NCBI GenBank assembly: GCA_963718295.1
Contig: CAVQYV010000006.1
Location: 310,001 to 374,000, forward strand
DNA: 64,000 nt
From: CAVQYV01 sp963718295 [NCBI: uncultured Methylomirabilota bacterium]
GTDB taxonomy: Bacteria > Methylomirabilota > Methylomirabilia > CAVQYV01
Direction of reading: 5' to 3'
Positions 49,880 through 58,502 of the stretch are shown here, piece after piece. How positions within the stretch are numbered: the first letter of the stretch is position 1; each line of letters opens with the position of its first letter. The translations under genes were made by a program, and so were the position numbers. The notes beneath the pieces are model-generated. The model was not told the DNA's origin. It made no database searches and saw nothing but the letters and a program-made list of their open reading frames with translations.

Positions 49880-51118
49880 CTACGATTCCACCAAGTACTG
49901 CAAGGTGCTGCAAGGGAATACGCCCACCTTGGAGCCGGCGGGATAATGCCTCTTTAGCTCCTCGATCAGGCTGGACCATTCATTGAAGAGCTGCACCTCT
50001 TCCGCGTAATAATCTCGAAGGTCGGGGAGGGTAGCGTTGGGCGAGAAGAAACATACCCTCCGGTCCTGGAATATGTTTGCCACATGCCCTCTCTCGTTGA
50101 CCTTCATATAGAGGCGCATCCCTTTGGACATGAGACCGTGGAAGCCTCGCCCCTCGGAGCAGGCGCTGGAGATGATCACCGCTCCTTCCTTGCGCACCAG
50201 GTCCCGATATCCAGTTCTCCACACATTGAAGGCGTTCACCGCCTGCAGGAATTCCGAATCCTTGGGCCAGGCATTGAAGATGCCGATATCCAGCAGCGGG
50301 GGAGCTGGGGTGGCATAGACCCTCGTGGCCAGCTCCACTGCCTTCCGATGGGCTGTCACCAGGTCTCCGGCAAAGATGCCGGCGGTTTGGGCCGAAGAGT
50401 TCCCCACCACATTGATGCTGAACTCCAGCCCGACCTTTCTGGCCACATCCTCGATCTCTGCCCGGACCTCATTTCCCTCCACGAACCCGATTCCTCCGGA
50501 TACGCCCCGTACCCCGGGCCGGTGATTCTGCTCCAAGGTATCAATTCCTCCCAGGCCGGGGAGGATGATCTTGCCTCCGCCTCCGAATCCCGCCATGGGG
50601 TGCGGGGTAATGAAGCTCAATCCGATCTTCAGATCCGCATCGGCAAAAAAACGACTGACATAGATGTCCGTCCCGCGGCTGGATTTTCCCACATGGAGGA
50701 GGTGTTCGTAGGGGTGATGGTTATAGATGGCCATCGTCTGTACGATCTCCTCACCCAGTTTCTTTACCATGTCCTTCTTGTCCATGGAGCGATGGGCACC
50801 CAGGGCGATGACGATGGTCACATCCTTGCGGGAGAGCCCAGCCTTCTCCAGGTGGCGAAGCAATATGGGCAAGATACGGTAGGCCTGGGTGGGACGGGTC
50901 ATGTCGTCCACAGCAATCGCGGCGCTCTTTCGACCTTTGGCCATCTCCGATAGGGGCTGGGTTCCGATAGGATGAAGGAAAGCCTCCTCGATCTGGGCAT
51001 CCGAGACATCGGGGCCATCCCTCATGGCACAGCGGATGATTTCCCATTCATCGGGAAAGGTCATCTCGAAGGGGGCCTTGCTATACCACAGGCCCCAGGG
51101 AACGCTCAATCGTTGCAT
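49880..51118 (-). CDS. LarA-like lactate racemase family protein (DUF2088)
   Basis: 412 residues. The residues known from Lactobacillus LarA to bind the nickel-pincer cofactor and substrate are all visible at nearly the same positions: Asp72 and Arg75 (DDMTRP), His109 (ALGAHR), His173 (PHPMAGF), Lys183 (GGGGKIILPG) and His199. It is thus probably a nickel-pincer-dependent racemase or epimerase of an alpha-hydroxy acid. The cofactor-making genes larB, larC and larE are not in this window. Confidence 0.85.
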   Translation of the reverse strand: MQRLSVPWGLWYSKAPFEMTFPDEWEIIRCAMRDGPDVSDAQIEEAFLHPIGTQPLSEMAKGRKSAAIAVDDMTRPTQAYRILPILLRHLEKAGLSRKDVTIVIALGAHRSMDKKDMVKKLGEEIVQTMAIYNHHPYEHLLHVGKSSRGTDIYVSRFFADADLKIGLSFITPHPMAGFGGGGKIILPGLGGIDTLEQNHRPGVRGVSGGIGFVEGNEVRAEIEDVARKVGLEFSINVVGNSSAQTAGIFAGDLVTAHRKAVELATRVYATPAPPLLDIGIFNAWPKDSEFLQAVNAFNVWRTGYRDLVRKEGAVIISSACSEGRGFHGLMSKGMRLYMKVNERGHVANIFQDRRVCFFSPNATLPDLRDYYAEEVQLFNEWSSLIEELKRHYPAGSKVGVFPCSTLQYLVES

Positions 51119-51233
51119 GAATGGCTCCTCTCAGCCGTCTTCATTCCGTCTCCTCAAATCCCAGATGACTGGCAGGCGGATCTCCCCAACTGCTAAATCA
51201 GCGCGAATCTAGAAACAACCAAGCTCCTATGGT

Positions 51234-51875
51234 TTAGGCAGCGATTCCCAATAGCTCCTTGGCCTTCTCCACGGCGCTTGCCGCATCCGGGGAATATCCA
51301 TGCGCTCCAATCTCATCGGCATATTTTTGGGTCACCGGGGCGCCCCCGATCATCGTCTTGATCTTGTCGGCCAGTCCTGCCACCCGGATGGCCTCCACGG
51401 TGTTTTTCATACCGGGCATGGTGGTAGTCAGAAGGGCGGACATCCCAATCACCTGAGCATCATTATCGATCGCCGCGCTGACAAACTTCTCCGGAGGCAC
51501 ATCGATGCCCAAGTCTACGACCTTGAATCCAGCCCCTTCCAGCATCATGGATACCAGGTTCTTGCCAATATCGTGCAGATCCCCCTTGACCGTTCCGATT
51601 ATGATCGTCCCGATCTGCTTGACACCCATTTCTGCCAGAAGAGGCTTCAGGATATTGAGACCGCCCTGCATCGCACGAGCCGCTACCAGGACCTCCGGGA
51701 CATAGAATTCATTCGCCTTGAATTTCTTACCCACCACATCCATGCCCGGTATCAGGGCCCCATTCAGAATCTCCGCCGGGGTCTTCCCTTCCTCCAGGGC
51801 CTTGTGGGTCAATTCCACCACGACCGGGGCCTTTCCGTTGATCAATGCCTCCGAGATCTCCACCAGATTTACCAT
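51234..51875 (-). CDS. Cobalamin-binding (corrinoid) methyl-carrier protein
   Basis: 213 residues of the MtaC/MtbC/MttC type. An N-terminal helical cap domain (PAEILNGALIPGMDVVGKKF) is followed by the B12 domain with the cobalt-ligating GDLHDIGKNL (His101), then VVDLGIDVPPEKF and GGAPVTQKYADEIGAHGY. It carries a methyl group on cobalt between two methyltransferases. No MtaB/MttB-like partner is adjacent; URO-D-fold proteins are. Confidence 0.94.
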   Translation of the reverse strand: MVNLVEISEALINGKAPVVVELTHKALEEGKTPAEILNGALIPGMDVVGKKFKANEFYVPEVLVAARAMQGGLNILKPLLAEMGVKQIGTIIIGTVKGDLHDIGKNLVSMMLEGAGFKVVDLGIDVPPEKFVSAAIDNDAQVIGMSALLTTTMPGMKNTVEAIRVAGLADKIKTMIGGAPVTQKYADEIGAHGYSPDAASAVEKAKELLGIAA

Positions 51876-51947
51876 CTTTCACTCTCCTTTCTGCGCCACG
51901 TGAATGGGATATGAAAGCTCAAGCCTCCAAGGGATCGGTCGAGCAGT

Positions 51948-52628
51948 TCAAAGGCGGAACATCGCCTCCGTCACTTCTGTTCCAGGTTCGACGATCAGGA
52001 AATCCCGGCCCCATTTGCCCATTGCCAGATCATGTAGAAGTCGAATGGTCCCCGGGAGCTCTTCCAGCCGCAAGCCGAAGAAATCGGCGAATTGCCGGGC
52101 ATAGGAACGATAGCCATCCAGATCATAGGCCCCTGTATCAACCAGTGCCACCCGGGTGTAGTTCTTGAGGAGCTCCCGGGCGAGCCAGAGGGCAGTCTCG
52201 GGATCGTACTTTTCAAGATGCTCCTGATACTGCTGATAGGGGGTTTTTCCGTGCTCGATCCAGCCTTTGGTGAGGTAATAGGTGCCCGGTTCGCGGGCAA
52301 AATGTTCCAGATAGGCCTTGCGGGAACCCAGCAGCAGGCTGATGCAGTCGTCTACCCGAGGGATGATGAGCCACTTATCCGGGGAGCGAAGGCCGATGAC
52401 CCCATTGGAACACAGCCCATAGCCCAGGAGGATGATATCCCCCTCCTTCACCTCCAAGACCGCCTCCTGCAGCTTCTCCCTCAGCAGATCAGGGGTCCGG
52501 TGAAGGCCATGCTCTAAGAAGCGGCAGGGAAAGCCCCGGCGATTGACCTTGTGGATCTCATCGTCGATCGTCTCGCATGCAATGATATTGGCTCGGCCAT
52601 CCCGCAGGGACGGCTTCCTGGTAGCAAC
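51948..52628 (-). CDS. DUF1638 protein
   Basis: From the ATG at 52628 it has 226 residues, with NIIACETIDDEI near the start, ILLGYGLCSNGVIGL, IIPRVDDCISLLLGS and FREPGTYYLTKGWIE-like segments (here AREPGTYYLTKGWIE), characteristic of DUF1638. These proteins commonly neighbour corrinoid methyltransferase genes; their biochemical role is not known to me. The frame is open to 52760, but that part is of low similarity. No clear ribosome site marks either start. Confidence 0.8.
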   Translation of the reverse strand, partial: VATRKPSLRDGRANIIACETIDDEIHKVNRRGFPCRFLEHGLHRTPDLLREKLQEAVLEVKEGDIILLGYGLCSNGVIGLRSPDKWLIIPRVDDCISLLLGSRKAYLEHFAREPGTYYLTKGWIEHGKTPYQQYQEHLEKYDPETALWLARELLKNYTRVALVDTGAYDLDGYRSYARQFADFFGLRLEELPGTIRLLHDLAMGKWGRDFLIVEPGTEVTEAMFRL

Positions 52629-52928
52629 CATGAGGATACGAGAATCAGCATTCCCTGCAGCCTGCAGGGAATAGCAAAGTAAAAATGAGGGAAAAAGACC
52701 GACCGGGGACTGCCGCGCATGCCCCGCATCGTGGACTGAAAGTTCGATTCTAATTATCATAAAGAATGGGCCAAGGCAATTCTTTTTTCCCCAGAGCCCC
52801 AGAAGATCGAAAATGACCCATTGAAATCACCCTTCCGTTGTGCTAATTCTTTCCCTGATGGATCTGAGATCAAGACGGCTCACAAAGTCCGGAATTCATG
52901 GGGGAACGGAAAGGAAGTGAAGAAAGAT

Positions 52929-53519
52929 ATGCGCCATCCTTTCGGAAAATGGCCCACGGTCCTCGTTATGCTTCTGGGCCTCTGCGCGATCGCCAGTGCC
53001 GTCGTTGCCCAGGAATTCTCCGCGGATCAGATCACCATCACCGGGGGCAAAAAGGAGGTGGACACCCTATATTATCGCCCTGACCGTTGGAGGGTGGAGG
53101 AGCAGGGTGGGGCCTTTCCCGTGGTGACCATATTTCGTCTCGATAAAAAGGTGATCTGGAGGATTATGCCCAAGGACAAGAAGTACATGGAAATACCTCT
53201 TATGCCGGAGAATCTCCCCCTGCCCGAAAGATTCCCGGGGGAGATCGAACGCAAGGTAGTGGGCCAGGAGGAGATCGATGGGTTCCTATGCGATAAGATG
53301 ATCATCCGTTATTCTTCCGAGAGTGGGGAGAGTGGGATTGCCGAGATGAGTCTCTGGATCTCCCAACAGCTGAAAGTCCCCCTTCGGACCGAGGCACCGG
53401 ATTTAGACTGGAAAACCGAGCTCAAGCGCATCCAGGCGGGACCCCAGGCGGACGGGCTCTTTGAAGTTCCACAGGGATTTGAGAGTTTCGTTCCCCCGAA
53501 AGAATTCCTCACCTACTAA
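52929..53519 (+). CDS. Secreted protein, DUF4412-like
   Basis: 196 residues from the ATG at 52929; GGAAAGGAA lies about 12 bases ahead, and a GTG four codons upstream (52917) is possible. A signal peptide (WPTVLVMLLGLCAIASAVVA) precedes a beta-rich domain that includes RVEEQGG, WRIMPKDKKYMEIPL, VGQEEIDGFLCDKMIIR and LWISQQLKVPLR. This pattern resembles DUF4412 or LolA/LolB-like periplasmic domains. Function unknown. It diverges from the DUF1638 gene. Confidence 0.72.
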   Translation: MRHPFGKWPTVLVMLLGLCAIASAVVAQEFSADQITITGGKKEVDTLYYRPDRWRVEEQGGAFPVVTIFRLDKKVIWRIMPKDKKYMEIPLMPENLPLPERFPGEIERKVVGQEEIDGFLCDKMIIRYSSESGESGIAEMSLWISQQLKVPLRTEAPDLDWKTELKRIQAGPQADGLFEVPQGFESFVPPKEFLTY

Positions 53520-53588
53520 AACCCGGATGATCCTGAAAGATCAAAGGGCAACGAACCCAGGATCGGAGAAAGAGAAGGAGGGATCCGG

Positions 53589-54707
53589 TTGGGAAAGGTC
53601 TCGATCAGGAGAGTAGGAACCCGGGAAGATCTCCATCGTTTCATCCGCCTTCCCTGGAAGATCTATGAGGCCTATCCCCACTGGGTTCCTCCCTTGCTCT
53701 CGGAGCAGAAGGACTTCCTGAACAGGGAAAAGGGACCCTTCTTTGAGATAGGCGAGGCAGAGTACTTCCTGGCGCTCCAAGGCGCTGAGCCGGTCGGTCG
53801 GATCTCAGCGCATATCAATCGTCAGTGGAACCAGCACTATAAGGACGAAAAGGGCTTTTTTGGATTCTTTGAATGCGTGGAAGATCCCGAGGTGGCGGCC
53901 CTCCTCTTCCAGGCAGCCGGAGACTGGCTCAGGGAGCGGGGAAGGACTTCCATTCTGGGCCCCATGAGCTTCTCCGTCTATGACGAATTGGGCCTCTTGA
54001 TCGATCGCTTCGATCAGGACCCGGTGGTGCTCCTGGCGTACAATCCACCCTATTATGTGGATTTGATCGAGAACCTCGGCTTTCAGAAAACCATCGACTG
54101 GTATGCCTATCTCATGACGGATCAGACGCCGATCAATCGGGTTTTCTTTGAGGTAAGAGACAGGGTACTCAGGCGGAATGGACTGGTGATCCGGAATGCA
54201 AACCTGAAGGACTTCGACCAGGAGGCCGTGCGGGTCAAGGCAATCTTCAATGAGGCCTGGTCGGAGAATTGGGGGCATCTCCCCTTCACCGATAAGCAAT
54301 TCGACCATCTGGCCAAAGGGCTCAAAATGATCTTAGATGAGCGCTTGGTGTTCATCGGGGAAATCATGGGAGAGCCCGTCGGGGTCTGCGTGAGCATCCC
54401 GGATGTGAACCAGGCCTTGAAGCGGGCCAATGGGAGGCTGCTGCCCTTTGGATGGTATCATCTCTGGCGAGGCCTGAAAAGGGTCAGGAAGCTGAGGACC
54501 ATCATCATGGGGGTGAGAAAGGAATATCGCCACGCCGGGATCGATGCGGCCTTCTATGCAGAGACCGTGGAAAAGGGCAAGGGGCTGGGCTATACGGAAT
54601 CGGAATGCTCGCTGGTGGTAGAGACCAACACTTGGATGCGCAAGGCCCTGGAGGATTTAGGGGCCGGGATCTACAAGACCTATCGGCTTTACGAAAAGCC
54701 TCTATAG
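53589..54707 (+). CDS. GNAT-superfamily-like protein of unknown substrate
   Basis: 372 residues. The start is TTG at 53589, preceded by GAAGGAGGGA. The N-terminus (LPWKIYEAYPHWVPPL) and the middle part (GPMSFSVYDELGLLID, NPPYYVDLIENLGFQK) belong to a family of long GNAT-like proteins, and the C-terminus keeps a GNAT-type fold (IIMGVRKEYRHAGIDAAFY). The acyl donor and acceptor are unknown. The next gene begins close behind, so they may be co-transcribed. Confidence 0.78.
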   Translation: MGKVSIRRVGTREDLHRFIRLPWKIYEAYPHWVPPLLSEQKDFLNREKGPFFEIGEAEYFLALQGAEPVGRISAHINRQWNQHYKDEKGFFGFFECVEDPEVAALLFQAAGDWLRERGRTSILGPMSFSVYDELGLLIDRFDQDPVVLLAYNPPYYVDLIENLGFQKTIDWYAYLMTDQTPINRVFFEVRDRVLRRNGLVIRNANLKDFDQEAVRVKAIFNEAWSENWGHLPFTDKQFDHLAKGLKMILDERLVFIGEIMGEPVGVCVSIPDVNQALKRANGRLLPFGWYHLWRGLKRVRKLRTIIMGVRKEYRHAGIDAAFYAETVEKGKGLGYTESECSLVVETNTWMRKALEDLGAGIYKTYRLYEKPL

Positions 54708-54780
54708 GAGAGCCGCCATCAGAGAATCGATCACCTATCCGGCGGAAGCAGGGGAGTTAATCCACCGGGCCAAGCAGTGG

Positions 54781-55710
54781 TTGCTGGAGGCGAGGCCGGT
54801 GGAGACCTCTTCCGTTTTCTTTATCCTGATCTTCCTCGGCTTGACCCTCCTTTTTTCCCACGCGATCCCCTCCTCTCGGCTCTTGCTGGTGAGATACGTG
54901 GGCCTGCTCTTGCTGATCGCATTGGCTCGGTGGGCGGCAGAGTCGATCCCCAAGAGGGGATGGTTGCTATTGCGCGACTTTCTCCCCGCCCTCCTCATCT
55001 TCGAGGTCTACGACGGCCTCGGCGACATGCTTCACCTGATCAACCCTCACGATGCCGATCCCGCCCTGATGCGGATCGAACGCTTCCTCTTCGGGACCGA
55101 CCCCACGCTTTGGCTGGAGCGGATCGTCAGCCCGCCCCTGAATGATCTCATGCATCTTGCCTATTTCTCCTTCTATTTCCTGCCTGTCCTCCTGGGGATC
55201 GTCCTCTGGGTGAAGGGGAAAAGGGAGGCCTTCAATCGTTTGGTTCTGGGAGTCACGGGGGCCTTTTATCTTGCCTTTATCGGGTATATCCTCGTCCCTG
55301 CCGCCGGGCCGCGTTATGCCCTGGCACAATTCTACCGGATACCCCTGGAGGGGTCCTTTGTTACCGACTTCGTAAGGGGTGTCGTCGCATCCGCCGAGAA
55401 CCTTCGATGGGACTGTTTCCCGAGCGGACATGCGGCAGTTACCCTGGTTGTCCTCTGGTATGCATTGCGGGAAGAGCCGGTCGTTTTCTTTCCCATCTTG
55501 CCTGTGGGCGTCCTCCTGCTGGTCTCCACCGTCTATTGCCGATACCACTATGGGGTCGACCTGATCGCGGGGGCCGCCGTGGCCGCCTTGTCGATCCTTT
55601 CCGCCGACTGGCTGGAACATTTGAGCTTCCGGTATCGCGAACGAAGCGGACTCCGATCCCCCGGGATTTGTCCCCCGCCCCTGCCCATCTCTATCCGGGA
55701 AAGGGAATGA
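54781..55710 (+). CDS. PAP2-type membrane phosphatase / inositolphosphotransferase-like protein
   Basis: 309 residues, about six membrane segments. The PAP2 signature is in two parts: WDCFPSGHAAVTLVVLWYAL and YCRYHYGVDLIAGA, with the histidines of the phosphoryl-transfer site. Layout resembles Aur1/Ipt1-like enzymes acting on lipid phosphates. Start codon choice is open: the TTG at 54781 has no ribosome site. The frame continues upstream, and TAGGAG at 54705 stands seven bases before an in-frame ATC (54718), which would add 21 residues. Confidence 0.82.
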   Translation: MLEARPVETSSVFFILIFLGLTLLFSHAIPSSRLLLVRYVGLLLLIALARWAAESIPKRGWLLLRDFLPALLIFEVYDGLGDMLHLINPHDADPALMRIERFLFGTDPTLWLERIVSPPLNDLMHLAYFSFYFLPVLLGIVLWVKGKREAFNRLVLGVTGAFYLAFIGYILVPAAGPRYALAQFYRIPLEGSFVTDFVRGVVASAENLRWDCFPSGHAAVTLVVLWYALREEPVVFFPILPVGVLLLVSTVYCRYHYGVDLIAGAAVAALSILSADWLEHLSFRYRERSGLRSPGICPPPLPISIRERE

Positions 55711-55723
55711 TTTCTCTCCTCCC

Positions 55724-56752
55724 TCAGGCCCGGCCAGCCTGCAGCAGCGTCCTCGCATTCTCGCAGGGCACATCGGGAGGAATGTCACAGCCGGTCATCA
55801 GGATGTAGCCATCGCCGGGCGACGCAGCCTCGATGCACTTTCTCGCCTCCTCATCCACCTGCGCCTCTTTCCCCCGCAACATGATCTCCACCGGATCGAC
55901 ATTCCCCGCCAAGCAGGTTTTCCCTTGCAGGGTCACTCTGGCGGAGGCCAGGTCCACCTTATGATCCAGGCTGAAGCAGTGAATCCCCGATCCGGCCACC
56001 AGATCCAGGCGGTCGGCGGTGTTGCCGCAGATGTGAAGAAAGAGGTAGGCCTCCCTTTCCCGAATCCATTGTGCGATCTGGCTGATGCCCGGCAGGGCGA
56101 ATTCCTGGAAGGTTTTCCGGGAGATGAGGTCTCCGGAGGCGGTCGGATCGGCCAGGGCCGCACCATCCACTACCCCCTCTTCCAGGAGCGGCTCCAGGAA
56201 GAGGCAGATCGCCTCACGTGAGACCTCCAGGAGCTCCTGGACCCGATCCGGGGAATCGAGGAGCGCCATCATGAGCTGATTCACTCCCAGGAGCTGCCCA
56301 GCGAAGGTCAGGGGGCCGTTGGCCACGATGGCCAAGAAGGCCCTGCCCTCCAGGGAGCGCTTGAGGGATGCCGCTGCCGTCCTTACCGCCCTCAGGATCG
56401 AATCTCGATGGATTTTCTCCAGGGGCAGATCTTTTGCCCCTGCCAGGTCTTTCAGCACGGGGCCTTCCAGCTTGGGGGCGCTGATGCCCTCGAATCGCAG
56501 CTTGCCGCCCAGTGCCCCATAGAGGGCGTTGGGATAGCCGGACCCCACAAATACGATATCGAAGGGAATCCGCTCATGAGCCATCTGGAGCGCCTTCGCC
56601 ATCTGTTCCCCATCCCGGCTCAGATCGAGCAGGGTGGTGCCCATCATGCGGGCAGTCCACATCCCCCCTCCCCAGACCGAGACCGGGATCCGGGGCGGCC
56701 TCCCCAAGGAGAGGGCCTCTAACACCACCCCTTTAGAATCCCTCGAGCCCAT
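55724..56752 (-). CDS. Uroporphyrinogen decarboxylase-fold protein (MtaA-like), linked to hgc operon
   Basis: 342 residues from the ATG at 56752 (GGGAGG eight bases ahead), a GTG three codons upstream being an alternative. The zinc-site pattern of corrinoid methyltransferases is complete: HICGNTADRL in the second half and TGCDIPPDVPCENA near the end (HxC...C), unlike the two other URO-D-fold proteins in the window. It lies downstream of hgcAB in the same direction and overlaps the DUF169 gene by 20 bases. A methyl-transfer role is plausible; HemE is excluded by the missing N-terminal motif. Confidence 0.84.
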   Translation of the reverse strand: MGSRDSKGVVLEALSLGRPPRIPVSVWGGGMWTARMMGTTLLDLSRDGEQMAKALQMAHERIPFDIVFVGSGYPNALYGALGGKLRFEGISAPKLEGPVLKDLAGAKDLPLEKIHRDSILRAVRTAAASLKRSLEGRAFLAIVANGPLTFAGQLLGVNQLMMALLDSPDRVQELLEVSREAICLFLEPLLEEGVVDGAALADPTASGDLISRKTFQEFALPGISQIAQWIREREAYLFLHICGNTADRLDLVAGSGIHCFSLDHKVDLASARVTLQGKTCLAGNVDPVEIMLRGKEAQVDEEARKCIEAASPGDGYILMTGCDIPPDVPCENARTLLQAGRA

Positions 56753-57485
56753 CACCCTCACCTCCCTTGTGCTCGCTACTCATGTATTTGCGGAACTCCG
56801 GAGGTATCTCGATCGGGGCGGTCCCGGCCCCGCAGCAGGGGACGCTCTCGATCAGGTTATGCATCCTGGGGAAGGGGACCGTTACCAAGAGCTCATCCTT
56901 TGCGAAGCGGCGCATCCTTCGGGCGGTGTAATCGAAAAGGCTCAGATTGATCTCCCCGGAGACCAGAGGATAGGCAATTGTGGTGTAACAGGCTGCACCC
57001 ATCAGCTGCATCTTCGGGGGGATGCCATCCATGTAAGTTGCCAGGGTGAGAAGACGGCAGGCCTGCTCCGGGTTGACCAGGAAGATGACCAGATCTGGCC
57101 TCTGCTCCGCTGCTTCGAGCGGACAAATGATGACATGCTCAGCCAATCCCGTGGGAGGGGGAAGGGTGAGGGATCGCATTCGGTGCAATGCCGCCAAAGA
57201 ACAAAATAGTTTTTCCCCCTGAACCAGGAACTTCTTGAGGGCCACATCCGCCTCTCCGCTGGGGCGGGGACCCAGGCCCAGATGAGAAGTCCCTCCGCTG
57301 CAGGCGGAGTTGCCCCGGTTGAGGCTCAGGATTTCTCCATCCCGAGCCCGCTGCAAAGCGGCACAGACCCAGCAGCGCCCCTCTGCCCCCCGGGGATCCG
57401 CCTCCAGGGAGTAGGTGACGGCAATGGGGCTCCCCCGCAGTCCCAAAACCGGCTGGAGCTTCTCCGCATATTCCTTCCATTCCAT
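56733..57485 (-). CDS. DUF169 protein
   Basis: 250 residues from the ATG at 57485, chosen because AAGGAGG lies about eight bases ahead. The reading frame is open far upstream, but that part overlaps other genes. The protein begins EWKEYAEKLQPVLGLRGSPIAVTY and has conserved Cys residues (CWVCAALQRA, CSGGTSHLGLG, VPCCGAG), as DUF169 members do. These are suspected metal- or cofactor-binding proteins of anaerobes. Function unknown. Confidence 0.83.
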   Translation of the reverse strand: MEWKEYAEKLQPVLGLRGSPIAVTYSLEADPRGAEGRCWVCAALQRARDGEILSLNRGNSACSGGTSHLGLGPRPSGEADVALKKFLVQGEKLFCSLAALHRMRSLTLPPPTGLAEHVIICPLEAAEQRPDLVIFLVNPEQACRLLTLATYMDGIPPKMQLMGAACYTTIAYPLVSGEINLSLFDYTARRMRRFAKDELLVTVPFPRMHNLIESVPCCGAGTAPIEIPPEFRKYMSSEHKGGEGDGLEGF

Positions 57486-57553
57486 ACTGGAACCTCCTTC
57501 CGTTTCGATCTTCCCTACCTGTTTTCGTGCCCCCGGCCTTTGGCTGTCCCGCC

Positions 57554-58075
57554 TCAATCCGGGACCCTGGGGACGAGAAAGGATACCCGGCTGCGATACT
57601 CCAAATACTCCTGTCCAAAGCGGCGGATGAGGTGAGGCTCTTCGATCTTTTTGAGATAAAGGATGGCCAGGGCACAGAGGAGGGGATACAAGAGCATGAG
57701 GGCCGAGAGGCTGCGAGCGATGAAGAGAATGCCGAGGAGGTTCAGGAGGAACCCAAGGGCCATGGGATTGCGGGTATAAGCGAAGGGGCCGTCGATGACG
57801 ATCTTTTGGGTGGGCGGCAGGAGGGGATAGCCAAAGGCCTCCTGGGGGTGCCCCTTGCCTAAGCGAACCAGGATCTGCCAGGCTGCCTTGACAAAGGAGA
57901 GGCCGGCCAGCATCAGGGCGACTCCCAGAACGTAGGCAACGTATCTCCACGGAAGGAGAGGCCAGTGAAACAGTCGATCCAGGAGGCGTCCTGCAAAAAT
58001 GGTCATCCCCGGGGCCAAAAAGAGGAAAAGGAAGATAGAGCCGGAATAGACGAATATCACCTTCAGCCGCGACAT
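57554..58075 (-). CDS. Isoprenylcysteine carboxyl methyltransferase-like membrane protein
   Basis: 173 residues from the Met at 58075 (the frame upstream overlaps hgcB). Four to five membrane helices, then the ICMT/PEMT-type SAM site: GPFAYTRNPMALGFLLNLLG, followed by KKIEEPHLIRRFGQEYLEYR. In bacteria such proteins methylate small or lipid substrates. It lies 91 bases downstream of hgcB on the same strand; whether it is tied to mercury methylation is open. Confidence 0.8.
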   Translation of the reverse strand: MSRLKVIFVYSGSIFLFLFLAPGMTIFAGRLLDRLFHWPLLPWRYVAYVLGVALMLAGLSFVKAAWQILVRLGKGHPQEAFGYPLLPPTQKIVIDGPFAYTRNPMALGFLLNLLGILFIARSLSALMLLYPLLCALAILYLKKIEEPHLIRRFGQEYLEYRSRVSFLVPRVPD

Positions 58076-58166
58076 GGGAGAAAAATAGCATGCCGCCGAT
58101 TTCCTCGTAAAGAGAAAATCTTCCCCATTGGAGCTCTCCTTAAGGGGATCACCCCGTCGTCTCCTT

Positions 58167-58499
58167 TCAGTGGTCATCTCTTACATCATTGTCCACAGAG
58201 CACGAACACCCCATCCCCGCCGAATCCACAGCGCAGCAGGCGCTTTTCCGCTTCAGCTTGGAGTTGAGCACCGCCACGGCGCAGCCCACTCCTGCCTGCA
58301 CGCTCACGGCCCCGGCCGGGCAATTTCTCGCACAGGCTCCACACTCCATGCAGGCATCCCGGTTCGCGATCTCAGCCGTGCCGTTCGTCATGGTCAAAAC
58401 CGCCTGGGGGCAAACGAGCAGGCACATCCCACAGCCGGTACATTTAGCTTGATCGAGTTCCAAGGTGACGACATCCTTGAGATAGGTCATCTCTCCCAT
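58167..58499 (-). CDS. hgcB: Mercury methylation ferredoxin HgcB
   Basis: A 110-residue 2x[4Fe-4S] ferredoxin that reduces the corrinoid of HgcA. Ligands are Cys20, 23, 26, 30 (CTGCGMCLLVCP) and Cys50, 53, 56, 60 (CMECGACARNCP). The HgcB-specific cysteine follows at Cys73 (VQAGVGCAVAVLN), and the C-terminal vicinal pair is Cys88-Cys89, with extra cysteines at 98 and 100. It begins three bases after the hgcA stop. These features separate it from ordinary ferredoxins. Confidence 0.95.
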   Translation of the reverse strand: MGEMTYLKDVVTLELDQAKCTGCGMCLLVCPQAVLTMTNGTAEIANRDACMECGACARNCPAGAVSVQAGVGCAVAVLNSKLKRKSACCAVDSAGMGCSCSVDNDVRDDH

Positions 58500-58502
58500 G
58501 AT

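Noticed and set aside
44403-52628. Cobalamin riboswitch controlling the corrinoid genes
   Set aside because: No B12-box-like conserved sequence was seen upstream of any of these genes.
56733-58091. A 452-codon open frame extending upstream from the DUF169 gene
   Set aside because: The upstream part overlaps the ICMT-like gene, is Pro/Arg/Ser-rich and has no recognisable domain. A strong ribosome site marks the internal ATG at 57485.
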